DNA of 64,000 nucleotides from Gluconobacter kondonii (GTDB lineage: Bacteria; Pseudomonadota; Alphaproteobacteria; Acetobacterales; Acetobacteraceae): contig NZ_BEWP01000001.1 in assembly GCF_002723995.1 (NCBI RefSeq), positions 474,065-538,064 of the forward strand, read 5' to 3'. The notes under the pieces were generated by a model that was given only the letters and a program-made list of their open reading frames with translations, had not been told where the DNA came from and did no database searches. Shown piece by piece: positions 36,290 to 45,498 of the stretch (positions within the stretch are counted from its first letter, which is position 1; every line of letters begins with the position of its first letter). The position numbers were made by a program, and so were the translations under genes.

Positions 36290-36871
36290 TTACGGTGTGA
36301 TCTGCGTGCCCAGAACCTTGAGGAACTGCCCGATCCAGGCCGGATGCGCAGGCCATGCCGGACCGGTGACGAACTGGCCGTCCGTCACGGCGCCATCCAT
36401 CGGGAGGGACTGGTACTCGGCCCCAGCGAGCAGGACTTCCGCACGGCAGGCCGGATAGGCCGAAATCTTCTTACCCTTGATAACGCCCGCCGCTGCCAAA
36501 AGCTGCGGACCATGACACACAGCCGCAACCGGCTTGCCGCTTTCAACGAATGCCCGCACCAGATCCAGCACGCTTTCGTCGGTGCTGAGCTGTTCTGGCG
36601 CACGTCCACCCGGAATAATCAGTGCGTCGTAAGAATCTGCCGTCACGCCTGCATAGGTCGCATTCAGCGTGAAATTATGGCCGCGCTTTTCGGTGTAGGT
36701 CTGATGGCCTTCGAAATCGTGGATCGCCGTAACAACCTGCTCCCCGGCCTTCTTGCCCGGCGAGACCACATCGACCTTGTGCCCGACCAGAAGCAGCATC
36801 TGGAACGGCACCATGATTTCGTAATCCTCAACGAAATCACCTGCGATGATGAGAATACGTTTTTCGGCCAT
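36290..36871 (-). CDS. PfpI/DJ-1 family protein
   Basis: 193 residues from ATG 36871 (a longer frame runs to 36919). The class I glutamine amidotransferase-like fold shows the ALIIPGGRAPE nucleophile-elbow lead-in and the AAVCHGPQLLAAAGV elbow with Cys119 and His120; Glu15-17 near the N-terminus could complete the site. Family members act as peptidases, chaperones or deglycases on glycated proteins; the last activity is disputed. The C-terminal 30 residues resemble the DJ-1/PfpI type, not the ThiJ type. Confidence 0.9.
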   Translation of the reverse strand: MAEKRILIIAGDFVEDYEIMVPFQMLLLVGHKVDVVSPGKKAGEQVVTAIHDFEGHQTYTEKRGHNFTLNATYAGVTADSYDALIIPGGRAPEQLSTDESVLDLVRAFVESGKPVAAVCHGPQLLAAAGVIKGKKISAYPACRAEVLLAGAEYQSLPMDGAVTDGQFVTGPAWPAHPAWIGQFLKVLGTQITP

Positions 36872-37046
36872 CGTTTCCTGTCCTTCTTCACAATCACAGC
36901 CCTCGAAGACTGTGGTCATTCTTCACCCTCTAACGACACCACGCTCCGCGCCGTTCGGCAATATCGTCACGTATGGGGATATAGAGATGGGACGGTCGCG
37001 TCACATGCGGTAAGGTTAGGCCTTCATTCTTGCAGCACTGGCCTCC

Positions 37047-38090
37047 ATGACTTCAGATCCCCACCACGCCTGCGATCACGACCATCATGACACCGCGTCG
37101 CCGCATGATCATGCAGGACACGACCACGCGGACCATGGCCACCACGATCATGACCACGGGGATTGCGACGGGCACAGTCATGGCTTCGGATTCGGCCACC
37201 AGCACGTCCATGCACCGGCAAGTTTCGGCGCAGCCTTCGCCATCGGGATCGCCCTGAACACGGCCTATGTCGCCGGAGAAGCGCTGTGGGGCGTCTGGGC
37301 GCATTCGATGTCCCTGCTGGCCGATGCAGGGCACAACCTGTCCGACGTATTGGGTCTCGCGGGCGCATGGCTGGCGCAGGTTCTGGCGACCCGCCCTTCG
37401 AGCGCACGCTTCACCTATGGCCTGCGCCGCTCCACGATCCTTTCTGCTCTTGCGAATGCCACAATCCTGCTGCTCGTGACTGGCGGTATCGTCTGGGAAT
37501 CCGTGCTGCGCCTGTTTTCCCACGAGATGGTGCAGGGCGAGATCATCAGCTGGGTCGCGCTGGTCGGGATCGCCGTCAACGCCGTCACAGCCCTGCTGTT
37601 CATGAAAGGCGCATCGAGCGACCTCAACATCCGCGGCGCTTTCCTGCACATGGCGGCAGATGCCGTCATGGCGTTTTCGGTCGTCATCGCCGGTCTGCTC
37701 ATTTCGTTTACGGGCTATACGATCATCGACCCCATCATGAGCCTGATCGTCTCGGCCTCCATCGTCATCGGCACGTGGTCCCTACTCCGCCGTTCGCTGG
37801 ATCTGGCGCTGGATGCAGTCCCGGCGGGGATCGACCCCGACGCGGTTCAGACGGCACTCTTGTCTGTCGAAGGCGTATCCGGTCTGCATCATCTGCATAT
37901 CTGGGCCATGAGCACGACCGAAACCGCCCTGACCGTCCATCTTCTCTGCGACCCGGCACATCCCGTTTCTCCGGACCGGATCATCGCGAGCGCCGCCGCG
38001 CTGCTGCGGACGCAGTTTGACATCGCCCATCCCACTTTCCAGCTTGAAACACAGCCCTCTGTCTGCGACACGCACCAGCCCTGCTGCTGA
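37047..38090 (+). CDS. CDF zinc exporter with His-rich N-terminus
   Basis: 347-residue cation diffusion facilitator. The first 58 residues hold over twenty His plus Asp residues, a likely metal-buffer arm. Six helices follow; the transport site is H-x-x-x-D in helix 2 (GHNLSDVLG) and H-x-x-x-D in helix 5 (HMAADAV), the HDHD set of zinc exporters. A cytoplasmic C-terminal domain with LHHLHIWAMSTTETALTVHL completes it, followed by a CxTxxPCC-like Cys end (SVCDTHQPCC). First of a tandem pair with the next CDF, nine bases apart. Confidence 0.93.
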   Translation: MTSDPHHACDHDHHDTASPHDHAGHDHADHGHHDHDHGDCDGHSHGFGFGHQHVHAPASFGAAFAIGIALNTAYVAGEALWGVWAHSMSLLADAGHNLSDVLGLAGAWLAQVLATRPSSARFTYGLRRSTILSALANATILLLVTGGIVWESVLRLFSHEMVQGEIISWVALVGIAVNAVTALLFMKGASSDLNIRGAFLHMAADAVMAFSVVIAGLLISFTGYTIIDPIMSLIVSASIVIGTWSLLRRSLDLALDAVPAGIDPDAVQTALLSVEGVSGLHHLHIWAMSTTETALTVHLLCDPAHPVSPDRIIASAAALLRTQFDIAHPTFQLETQPSVCDTHQPCC

Positions 38091-38099
38091 GGACGCGTC

Positions 38100-38993
38100 A
38101 TGACATCAACCCGCATCAAGGTCGCCCGGGCCTCCATCGCGCTGAGCGTGGTGGTTCTTGCCATCAAATACGCGGCCTATGTGGTCTCGGGCTCCAGCGC
38201 CCTGCTTTCGGACGCGATCGAGACCATCCTGAACGTCGTGGCCGCTGTCGGAACGCTCTGGGCGATGTCCGTCGCAGCGCTTCCGGCTGACGACAACCAT
38301 CCCTACGGTCACGGCAAGGCGGAATATCTGTCCGCCGTTCTCGAAGGCGTTCTAGTTGTTCTGACGGCCGTCGGCATTCTGGTCATCGCCGTTCATGACT
38401 GGCGCCATCCCGAACCCATTCGCGCGCCCTTCTCCGGCGTGGCCCTCAACGCACTGGCCGGACTGGTCAATCTCGTCTGGGGCCGCATCCTGATCACGGT
38501 CGGGCGCAAACAGGCCTCACAGGCGCTTCAGGCCGCAGGCGAACATGTTGTTTCGGATGTCTGGGCGACCGTGGCACTCGTGATCGGTGTCTCCCTGATC
38601 CCGCTGCTCAAATGGGACCGCCTCGACGCCGTGCTGTCCGGACTGGTCGCTCTGAACGTCATGCGCGCCGGCTTCTCCATGATGAAGCATTCCCTGTCCG
38701 GCCTGATGGACGAAGCGCCATCCCCCGAGCAGATGGAAGCGGTCAAAGCCGTGATTTCCTCAAGCGCTACCGGCGCGCTGGAAGCCCATGACCTCCGCAT
38801 CCGCAAGGTCGGCGCCCTGTCCTTCGTGGAGTTCCATCTCGTGGTGCCGAGCGCCCTGACCGTGCATGACGCCCACGAAATCTGCGACCAGATCGAAGCC
38901 GCCATCCGCTCCGAACTGGGCCGCGCCTCCATCCACATCCATGTCGAGCCTGAAGACAAGGCCAAACATTCCGGCGTTCTCGTCCTGAGCTGA
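38100..38993 (+). CDS. CDF family transporter with ExxxN helix-2 site
   Basis: 297 residues, six helices and a cytoplasmic ferredoxin-like C-terminal domain (HDLRIRKVGALSFVEFHLVVP). It follows CDF 1 by nine bases, so both are in one transcript. Helix 5 carries H-x-x-x-D (EHVVSDVW). Helix 2, where most CDFs have D/H-x-x-x-D, reads SDAIETILN, i.e. Glu and Asn at the two ligand positions. I recall this pattern in other members, so it may mark a subgroup with another metal (such as Fe or Mn), but the substrate is not known. Confidence 0.9.
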   Translation: MTSTRIKVARASIALSVVVLAIKYAAYVVSGSSALLSDAIETILNVVAAVGTLWAMSVAALPADDNHPYGHGKAEYLSAVLEGVLVVLTAVGILVIAVHDWRHPEPIRAPFSGVALNALAGLVNLVWGRILITVGRKQASQALQAAGEHVVSDVWATVALVIGVSLIPLLKWDRLDAVLSGLVALNVMRAGFSMMKHSLSGLMDEAPSPEQMEAVKAVISSSATGALEAHDLRIRKVGALSFVEFHLVVPSALTVHDAHEICDQIEAAIRSELGRASIHIHVEPEDKAKHSGVLVLS

Positions 38994-39182
38994 AGAAGGG
39001 AATAGAGAATGAGGACTGTGCGGTTTATGACACAGACCAGAACGGATTCAGCCCCTCGCGCCTCATCGTCGGAGAACCCTTGACCCTCCTCCCGCGTTGG
39101 TGGCAGGTGCACATCATCAGCGCACGGGCCTGAACCGGGCGTATCCTCCACAGCCTGACCCTCCTTCCCGGACGTCCGAATA

Positions 39183-40625
39183 TTGGCCGATACACCGCCT
39201 CCTTCTCCCGTTGCCGCTGTTCCCGCAGAGCCTCCGGCCACAGATGTGCGTTCCTCTGCCCATGCCATGCGCCGCAAAGACCGCATTCTGCATCTGAAGC
39301 GTTCGGCACAAGTAACGACAAACCAGTGGCGCCGCACGGCGGTCTACTGGCTCGGCGCGGTTCTGGTCGGTATCGTGGCTGTGCTGTTCGCGAGAGTAGG
39401 CGACTGGGCGGCAGGTGTGCGCCATCAGATCATCGCCTGGCACCCTGCGGCCATGCTGGTCGTGGCCCCGGTCGGACTGGCACTCATCACATGGGCCACA
39501 CGGACCATCTTCAAGGGCGCACAGGGCTCCGGCATCCCTCAAACAATCGCGACCCTGCACATCGAAAACGTCGCAGTCGTGGACCGCGTGCTGTCCCTCA
39601 AGACCTCGCTTGGTAAAATCCTGCTGACCTCGTTCGGCCTGATCTGCGGCGCATCCATCGGGCGTGAAGGCCCGAGCGTGCAGGTTGGTGCGTCCATCAT
39701 GCACGCCTTCTCGCGCCTGCTGGGACAGTCGAACATCGCCGCGCGGCGCAGCATGATCCTTGCAGGCGGCGCAGCAGGCATGGCTGCGGCGTTCAATACG
39801 CCCCTCGCCGGAATCATGTTCGCCATCGAGGAACTCTCCCATTCTTTCGAACAGAAGACCTCGGGCCGCACCCTCACGGTTGTCGTCCTCTCCGGCGTCA
39901 CGGCCATCGCCCTGATCGGCAACTACACCTATTTCGGCCATGCAGACGTGGACGTTCCTGTCGGCACGGCGTGGATCGCGGTTCTGACCTGCGGCATTCT
40001 CGGCGGCCTTGCAGGAGGCAGCTTCTCCGCCATTCTCATCAAAGCCTCACGCGGCATTCCGGGTTGGGTCGGACACTTCGCCGCCACACGTCCGATCGCC
40101 TTTGCCGCATCCTGCGGCTTCATACTGGCCCTGATCGGCCTCCTCTCCAAAGGCGCGACCTACGGCACCGGCTACGATCAGGCCAGCGCCATTTTCAACG
40201 GGACCGAGCATTATCCGGCCTCGTTCTTCGTCCTCAAATATCTGGCGATGATCGTCTCGTACTGCTCCGGCATCCCCGGCGGCATGTTCGCCCCATCACT
40301 CGCCATCGGCGCAGGAATTGGCGGCTGGGTGGAGCAGTTCCTGCCGCACACCACGCCCGGCGCGGTCGTCCTGCTGGGTACGGTGGCGTATTTCTGCGGC
40401 ATGTCGCAGTCCCCCCTGACCGCAACCATCATCGTCATGGAAATGTGCGACAACCAGCAGGTTACGCTTGCGCTGCTGGCCACGTCCTTTCTGGCGTTCG
40501 GTGTGTCAAAAATGATCTGCCCGCATTCGCTCTATAGCTGCCTTGCCGACCGCTTCATGGAAGCGAACGATCGCGGCGCCCATCACAGCCCGCCTTCCTC
40601 GGACAAGCACAAACCGGCGCCCTGA
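39183..40625 (+). CDS. ClC family chloride/proton antiporter or channel
   Basis: 480 residues with about a dozen and a half membrane helices. ClC filter motifs are present in order: GSGIPQT, GREGPSVQ with the gating Glu, and GIPGGMFAPSLAIGAGIGG. The proton-path glutamate of ClC-ec1 is matched by the second Glu of FAIEEL, which favours a Cl-/H+ antiporter. The TTG start at 39183 is weakly supported; the ATG at 39267 is an alternative. Its stop lies inside a CCTGA-T6-TCAGG hairpin. Confidence 0.9.
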   Translation: MADTPPPSPVAAVPAEPPATDVRSSAHAMRRKDRILHLKRSAQVTTNQWRRTAVYWLGAVLVGIVAVLFARVGDWAAGVRHQIIAWHPAAMLVVAPVGLALITWATRTIFKGAQGSGIPQTIATLHIENVAVVDRVLSLKTSLGKILLTSFGLICGASIGREGPSVQVGASIMHAFSRLLGQSNIAARRSMILAGGAAGMAAAFNTPLAGIMFAIEELSHSFEQKTSGRTLTVVVLSGVTAIALIGNYTYFGHADVDVPVGTAWIAVLTCGILGGLAGGSFSAILIKASRGIPGWVGHFAATRPIAFAASCGFILALIGLLSKGATYGTGYDQASAIFNGTEHYPASFFVLKYLAMIVSYCSGIPGGMFAPSLAIGAGIGGWVEQFLPHTTPGAVVLLGTVAYFCGMSQSPLTATIIVMEMCDNQQVTLALLATSFLAFGVSKMICPHSLYSCLADRFMEANDRGAHHSPPSSDKHKPAP

Positions 40626-40642
40626 TTTTTTCAGGAGCGCCG
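40615..40642 (+). terminator. Stem-loop spanning the ClC stop codon
   Basis: CGGCGCCCTGA pairs with TCAGGAGCGCCG (one bulged A) around a T-rich loop. It contains the stop codon of the ClC gene. The T-run is in the loop, not after the stem, so intrinsic termination is doubtful. Confidence 0.4.
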
Positions 40643-40653
40643 TCCGTCCCGCC

Positions 40654-41460
40654 TCAGGGTTCGCTCAGCAAAGAGTGCGTCGCCGCGTCCTGTTCTACCG
40701 CGCAACGTGCCGCATCGGGCGTCACTGGATGCGCCTGCATTGCCAGCAATTCGCGTCGTGCTGCTGTCAGATCGTCCTGAAGGTCTGGATTGGCCAAAAG
40801 CGCATCCATCAGAGATGACGCATTCAGATAACCAGCCTGAACGTCAGATTTCCAATGCGCGCCACAGACGATCCGGCTTTCCCCGAAGACACGGCCACGC
40901 TGAAGCAGCGCCGTGGCATGTTCGGGCATCAGATGTGCCAAAAGCAGCGCCATGCCATATCCCGCCGTCGTATGGCCTGAAGGATAGGACGCGTGCAGCC
41001 CGAGCCCTTCGGGAGACGTGCAGATCGGCAGATTCGTGCCTACAAAGGGGCGCGTGCGGTGCCAGTATGTTTTGGCTTCGGACGTCCGACGGCCAACGGC
41101 ATGGCGTATCCGTTCCAGCACCGTCGCCAGATGGGGCGCCTGTGCAAGGTCGAGATCGAACCCTGCCGCACACGAGAAATCCCGAACCAGATGCGCCGGA
41201 TCCAGATCCGCGTCGCTCTGCGCCAGTTGCCAGCGCGGCGTGTCCTTCAGGGCGCGCGTGGCACGGAACACCCGGTCATCGTCAATCTGCGCCGCGCTGC
41301 CTGCCACGGGAGGCGGTGCCAGAACGATCCGCTCGTCCGGTGCGGCACTTTCAGGCAACGCTCCGTTATGCCGCGCTGACGGAGCACAGGCCGAGAGAAC
41401 AGTCGCACATAAAAGCATGGCAACAGGTAAACGAGTGGCAGAACGCATGGGCCGGAACAT
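40654..41460 (-). CDS. Lipoprotein class A acid phosphatase (PAP2)
   Basis: 268 residues. A signal peptide ends in a lipobox LSAC with Cys25. The PAP2 signature is complete: KTYWHRTRP (130-138), PSGH (160-163) and SR-x5-H-x3-D in GESRIVCGAHWKSD (Ser195, Arg196, His202, Asp206). This spacing matches bacterial class A non-specific acid phosphatases of the PhoN type. Expected role: release of phosphate from organic esters at the outer-membrane or periplasmic face. The lipid anchor is unusual for the soluble PhoN enzymes. Confidence 0.9.
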   Translation of the reverse strand: MFRPMRSATRLPVAMLLCATVLSACAPSARHNGALPESAAPDERIVLAPPPVAGSAAQIDDDRVFRATRALKDTPRWQLAQSDADLDPAHLVRDFSCAAGFDLDLAQAPHLATVLERIRHAVGRRTSEAKTYWHRTRPFVGTNLPICTSPEGLGLHASYPSGHTTAGYGMALLLAHLMPEHATALLQRGRVFGESRIVCGAHWKSDVQAGYLNASSLMDALLANPDLQDDLTAARRELLAMQAHPVTPDAARCAVEQDAATHSLLSEP

Positions 41461-41575
41461 CCCGTCAGAGAATAATAACCCATACCCTTAACGACGGCCG
41501 CCTCTGACGCGAAGGCTTTTCCGCATGAAGCCCTCATGACAGTATCCAAACTCCAGAGCCCGACAGGATCGCCCC

Positions 41576-41875
41576 ATGACGTCCACTGCGCCCCGCGTCT
41601 CCATCCGCTACTGCACCCAGTGCAACTGGCTGCTCCGTTCCGGCTGGATGGCGCAGGAGCTACTATCGACATTCGGTCAGGCTCTGGGCGAAGTCGCGCT
41701 GATCCCCGATACCGGAGGCCGTTTCGAAATTCATGTGAACGAAACGCTGATCTGGGAGCGTAAACGCGACGAAGGGTTTCCAGGCCCGAAAGACCTGAAG
41801 CAACGCGTGCGGGACATCATCGACCCTGACCGGGACCTCGGACATACCGACCGCCCCTCCACCCAACAGTCCTGA
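41576..41875 (+). CDS. Rdx/SelW-like thioredoxin-fold protein
   Basis: 99 residues. Conserved start VSIRYCTQCNW with a CxxC redox pair (about 13-16), a middle block FGQALGEVALIPDTGGRFEIHVN and a later WERKRDEGFPGPKDLKQRVRD. These are the hallmarks of the SelT/SelW/SelH (Rdx) family; the selenocysteine of animal relatives is a cysteine here. Role in redox balance is inferred. It converges on the receiver protein gene with its stop directly against it, inside a CCTGATCAGG palindrome. Confidence 0.88.
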   Translation: MTSTAPRVSIRYCTQCNWLLRSGWMAQELLSTFGQALGEVALIPDTGGRFEIHVNETLIWERKRDEGFPGPKDLKQRVRDIIDPDRDLGHTDRPSTQQS

Positions 41876-42247
41876 TCAGGCCATCGTCTCGAAAGCCTTT
41901 TTGACCTGATCGAGACTATAGGGCTTGGGAACGAACAGGCCCCGGATCGGCAGCCGAACCTGATCTGCGGGCATATCCGCAGATGTCAGAATGATTTTCA
42001 CGGGAGGCCAGCATTTTCGCGCTGTTTCAGCCAGCCTCGGGCCATCATCACCGTCCGGCAGGTGAATGTCGGCAAACAGGTAACGGATTTTCGGATCCAT
42101 TTCGAGAAATGCAATCGCTTCCAATGTCGAACGGGCGCTGAGGGTCCTGAAACCGGCATTCTCGAAATAGTCTTCCGTCATCATGCGAATAAACACGATG
42201 TCTTCAACAATCAGAATTGTGGGCCGCGTGTCAGGGTCCTCCAACAT
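41876..42247 (-). CDS. Single-domain response regulator
   Basis: About 123 residues from ATG 42247 (a TTG at 42286 would overlap the kinase gene by 14 bases). A lone receiver domain: acidic pocket ILIVEDIVFIRMM, phospho-acceptor Asp in LFADIHLPDGD, Thr in ILTSAD and Lys in FVPKPYS. There is no output domain. It lies just downstream of the HWE kinase and is its likely partner. Confidence 0.88.
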   Translation of the reverse strand: MLEDPDTRPTILIVEDIVFIRMMTEDYFENAGFRTLSARSTLEAIAFLEMDPKIRYLFADIHLPDGDDGPRLAETARKCWPPVKIILTSADMPADQVRLPIRGLFVPKPYSLDQVKKAFETMA

Positions 42248-42272
42248 GAAAGATACGGATCTCCAGGCAGTC

Positions 42273-44297
42273 TCAGAATGTTGCAAGCGACAGGGTCGGG
42301 GCAGTCAGATCTGCCCATAAACCCGTTGGAGCATAATGAAGTTCCGTTTTTCCGTGTCGACCCAGTCCGGCTTTGAGAAGACGCACACCAAATCCGGTTC
42401 GCTCAGGTGGCGTAACAGGCGGCCCACCGGCCTCCCGCCATATCAAAGACATCACAGCACTTTCACCTGCCCCTGTAATCGTCCAGCTCAAAAATACCTT
42501 CCCGTCCGGGACACTCAGGGCGCCGTATTTCATGGCGTTCGTCGCCAGTTCATGCAGCACCATCGAGAAAGATGTCGCCGTATCAGGACCCAATTTGAGA
42601 AACGGCCCCGAAATCTCGACACGACTTTCAACGCCCAGCGGCGTCAGCACGCCACCCACCAGACTGGCCAGATCCGTGGACTGCCAGTTCCTTCGCATCA
42701 ACAGATCATGCGCAGCACTGAGCGCCACAAGACGAGACGTGAACGTTGTGAGTGGTCCCTGATCGTCGACGTTGCGAAACCCCTGATGGGCAAGGCTCTG
42801 GACGATGCTGAGCGTATTTTTAAGACGATGCAGAATTTCGTGATTGACGATCTCCTGGCGCACCTCGGCATCCCATTCGTCCAGCGCCGTAAAAATCCGG
42901 TCTGCGGCTGTGCGAATGAAGGATGTTTCATCCAGCGTCCAGTCTCGTGGCGTGGCGCTGTGAACGAACAGACACCCCGTCAGTTCGTCATGATCCATTT
43001 TCGGGACGACAATCTGCGCTTCCATCTGCAATGCACGACAGGCGTTCTGTTCCTCCTGCATCCAGGGTGGGCTGGAAATATCATCCACAACAAGAACAGC
43101 CCCGCTACGCAGGAAATCGGACGTTCTGCGAAACACCCCGAACTGCAAATTCCCCGAAATCGGCGATACATCCGGGCTGCACCATCCGAGATCAATAGTG
43201 AAAAGCGCATCACGCACCGCAACAGCGGCAAATCCGACGCGCTGCACATCAAGGCGACCTCCCAGAAGCTGGCACGCTTCTGTAAGAGCCTGTCTACGCG
43301 TTGTAGCCATCCTCAGGGCATCCCCGACCGCCAGAAGCGTCATCAGGCGGCTGGTCGCGTTTTTTTCCGGCGTGATATCCTGAATTGTTCCGATCAACCG
43401 GATCGGACGCCCGGCCCAGTCCCTGTCCAGCATACCCTGCTGCAGAATCCATCGTTCCTTCCGGTCGGACGCCCGGATGACGCGATATTCAAGCTTCAGA
43501 GGCGCCGAGCCGTCCATCAGCTGTGACACAAGGGGGATCCGCTCCCTGTCGTCCTCATGAACCCTCATCGTCCACTGAAGAGCGGTCACGACTTCGGTAA
43601 CAGGAATCCCAATAATACGGCAGACTTCAGGGGAAACCGTAATGTTCCCACTGACCAGATCATATTCATAAATACCTACGCCACCCGCCGCTACCGCAGC
43701 CTGCTGGAGAGCATATTTTTCCCTGGCCTGCCGACGTTCCAAATCCGCTTGCTGCGCCTGAAGGGCTACGCGTTCCCGACGCAGATGCTGTGCTGTCAGG
43801 CGCCGTTCCTGTGTGATTGCTTCTCCACGCAGCCCCATCAACCGCATGGCCTGTCGCGCCAGGGCTGCTAGACCTTCACTTTCCTGCTGCGAAAGCCCCT
43901 GCGGTCGCGCTTTCAGGTCCATGACACACAGCGTGCCAAAAATCTTGTTCTCAGCAGTGATCAGTGGATATCCGGCATAGAACCGCAATCCTGGCTCTCC
44001 ACAGACAAGAGCATTTTTTTGCGTTTCAGGGTCCATCATCATATCGGGGATCACTACCGAAACGCCGTGGGCTAAAACCGCCGCACACCCCGAATTGGCC
44101 AGCGCGCCGTAAACCTGATCCGTTCCGAAACGGGCCGGAAACCAGAGATGATCCCCATCCAGTATACTGACGAGGGCAATCGGCGCACGACAGAGTGAAG
44201 CCGCCGAGACTGCAATATCGTCCAAATCGAGGTCTGAAAAGGCTTCCAGATCTCCATCAATATCCAGCCCGGCAGGTCTTACTCCCAGTGCATCCAA
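42273..44297 (-). CDS. GAF-PAS-GAF HWE-family sensor histidine kinase
   Basis: 674 residues from a TTG start with GGAGG eleven bases upstream. Layout: GAF (about 20-160, LCRAPIALVSILDGDHLWFPARFG), a short coiled linker, a PAS fold (about 205-315, VGIYEYDLVSGNITVSPEVC with a PAC end), a second GAF (about 325-465), then an HWE kinase core with the phospho-His in EILHRLKNTLSIVQSLAHQ and an ATPase domain with the HELATNAMKYGAL box and GFGVRLL. No membrane segment, so it senses a cytoplasmic signal. Operon with the receiver gene. Confidence 0.92.
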   Translation of the reverse strand: MDALGVRPAGLDIDGDLEAFSDLDLDDIAVSAASLCRAPIALVSILDGDHLWFPARFGTDQVYGALANSGCAAVLAHGVSVVIPDMMMDPETQKNALVCGEPGLRFYAGYPLITAENKIFGTLCVMDLKARPQGLSQQESEGLAALARQAMRLMGLRGEAITQERRLTAQHLRRERVALQAQQADLERRQAREKYALQQAAVAAGGVGIYEYDLVSGNITVSPEVCRIIGIPVTEVVTALQWTMRVHEDDRERIPLVSQLMDGSAPLKLEYRVIRASDRKERWILQQGMLDRDWAGRPIRLIGTIQDITPEKNATSRLMTLLAVGDALRMATTRRQALTEACQLLGGRLDVQRVGFAAVAVRDALFTIDLGWCSPDVSPISGNLQFGVFRRTSDFLRSGAVLVVDDISSPPWMQEEQNACRALQMEAQIVVPKMDHDELTGCLFVHSATPRDWTLDETSFIRTAADRIFTALDEWDAEVRQEIVNHEILHRLKNTLSIVQSLAHQGFRNVDDQGPLTTFTSRLVALSAAHDLLMRRNWQSTDLASLVGGVLTPLGVESRVEISGPFLKLGPDTATSFSMVLHELATNAMKYGALSVPDGKVFLSWTITGAGESAVMSLIWREAGGPPVTPPERTGFGVRLLKAGLGRHGKTELHYAPTGLWADLTAPTLSLATF

Positions 44298-44457
44298 TGG
44301 TGATACAGCCTCCAGATGTGCCTCCTGAACGAGATTCTACTCTACCTCAGAAAGACGTAGCGCGTTTCCACATTGCCAACAATTAAATCAGCATTTCAGA
44401 CCACACTGCACCCGGAGTACGGATTACTTCAAGAACCAAATTGATTGATTGTGAAAC

Positions 44458-45498
44458 TTAAGCACCACTAGACAGGTCGATTGCTGCCAGAACCCCATCT
44501 TCCGTCCCGAAGACCAGCGCGCCACCCTGCGGCGTAAAGCCCAGCGATGTCACCTTGCCGCGCTTCGTATCCTGTCCCGAGCACAGCGGCAGCACGCGCT
44601 GGTCCCCGCCGCCGATTTCCGCCAGAACGACCGTCCCGTCCTCATAGCCGGCAGCGATGATGTCTTCCTTGGGATTAGGGCAGACCGCACTGACAAACAG
44701 ACCCGGCAGCCGGGCCAGTTCCGCCGGAGCCTTGCCCATCGGGCCGCCACCCGTAAACGGCCACAGGACGATCGCATCCGCCCCGGCCGTCGCAAGCCAG
44801 CGCCCGTTACGCGTAAAGCCCATGGACTTCACCTGCTTGGGATAGCCGCTCATACGCATATTGTGCCCGTCCGAGAGGCGCCAGCCATGCAGATCGTTTT
44901 CCTGCATGGACGTCACCAGCGCCTCTCCGCCCGGATGGATGGCAATCGCGATATGGCTGCCCTTCCATTCGAACGGCCGCACGCTGTCGACCTTGGCCTG
45001 CACGAACCACATCGACACACCATTATAATGTGACGCCGCAATGCGCTTGCCCTTCGCATCGAACACGATACCAGTCACGGTGGAGGGATGCTCCAGCACC
45101 TTGAGCGTCTGGTGCCCTTCTGCCGCACGGACTTCGATCTGCTTGCCGCACGAAAACGCCATATGGTCTGTCGTGCTGGCCACACAGTCGATCCAGCGAC
45201 GGCCTTCATGCAGAGTTTCCATCCGTCCATCGGCAAAGGTCCGGACGAGCTTCCCGTCCTCCCCGCCCGTCAGGAACGAATCCGGCTCGCAGCCCTGAGC
45301 CAGACACAACCCGCCATCATGCGCGGCCACGACCGTCCAGCTTTCCGCATCCCGCAGACGGTCCCGCGGAATGAGCACAAGCTCTCCATCCACCGTCAGC
45401 GCCGCAAAGCTGCGCCCGTCGCGGGAGGAGACCACATGAACGATCGGGCTCTCGAACCGGCGCTCAGCACCCCGGTCCGTCAGAAGATCCTGCATCAT
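44458..45498 (-). CDS. WD40-repeat protein coupled to a COG0523 GTPase
   Basis: 346 residues folding as a seven-bladed beta-propeller: repeats with GH/WD-type spacings such as GRWLATAGADAIVLWPF, EDIIAAGYEDGTVVLAE and GALVFGTEDGVLAAIDL. No signal peptide and no enzyme motif, so a scaffold. Its ATG overlaps the stop of the COG0523 gene by four bases, so both are translated together; a role in metal handling is suggested by that context only. Confidence 0.88.
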   Translation of the reverse strand: MMQDLLTDRGAERRFESPIVHVVSSRDGRSFAALTVDGELVLIPRDRLRDAESWTVVAAHDGGLCLAQGCEPDSFLTGGEDGKLVRTFADGRMETLHEGRRWIDCVASTTDHMAFSCGKQIEVRAAEGHQTLKVLEHPSTVTGIVFDAKGKRIAASHYNGVSMWFVQAKVDSVRPFEWKGSHIAIAIHPGGEALVTSMQENDLHGWRLSDGHNMRMSGYPKQVKSMGFTRNGRWLATAGADAIVLWPFTGGGPMGKAPAELARLPGLFVSAVCPNPKEDIIAAGYEDGTVVLAEIGGGDQRVLPLCSGQDTKRGKVTSLGFTPQGGALVFGTEDGVLAAIDLSSGA

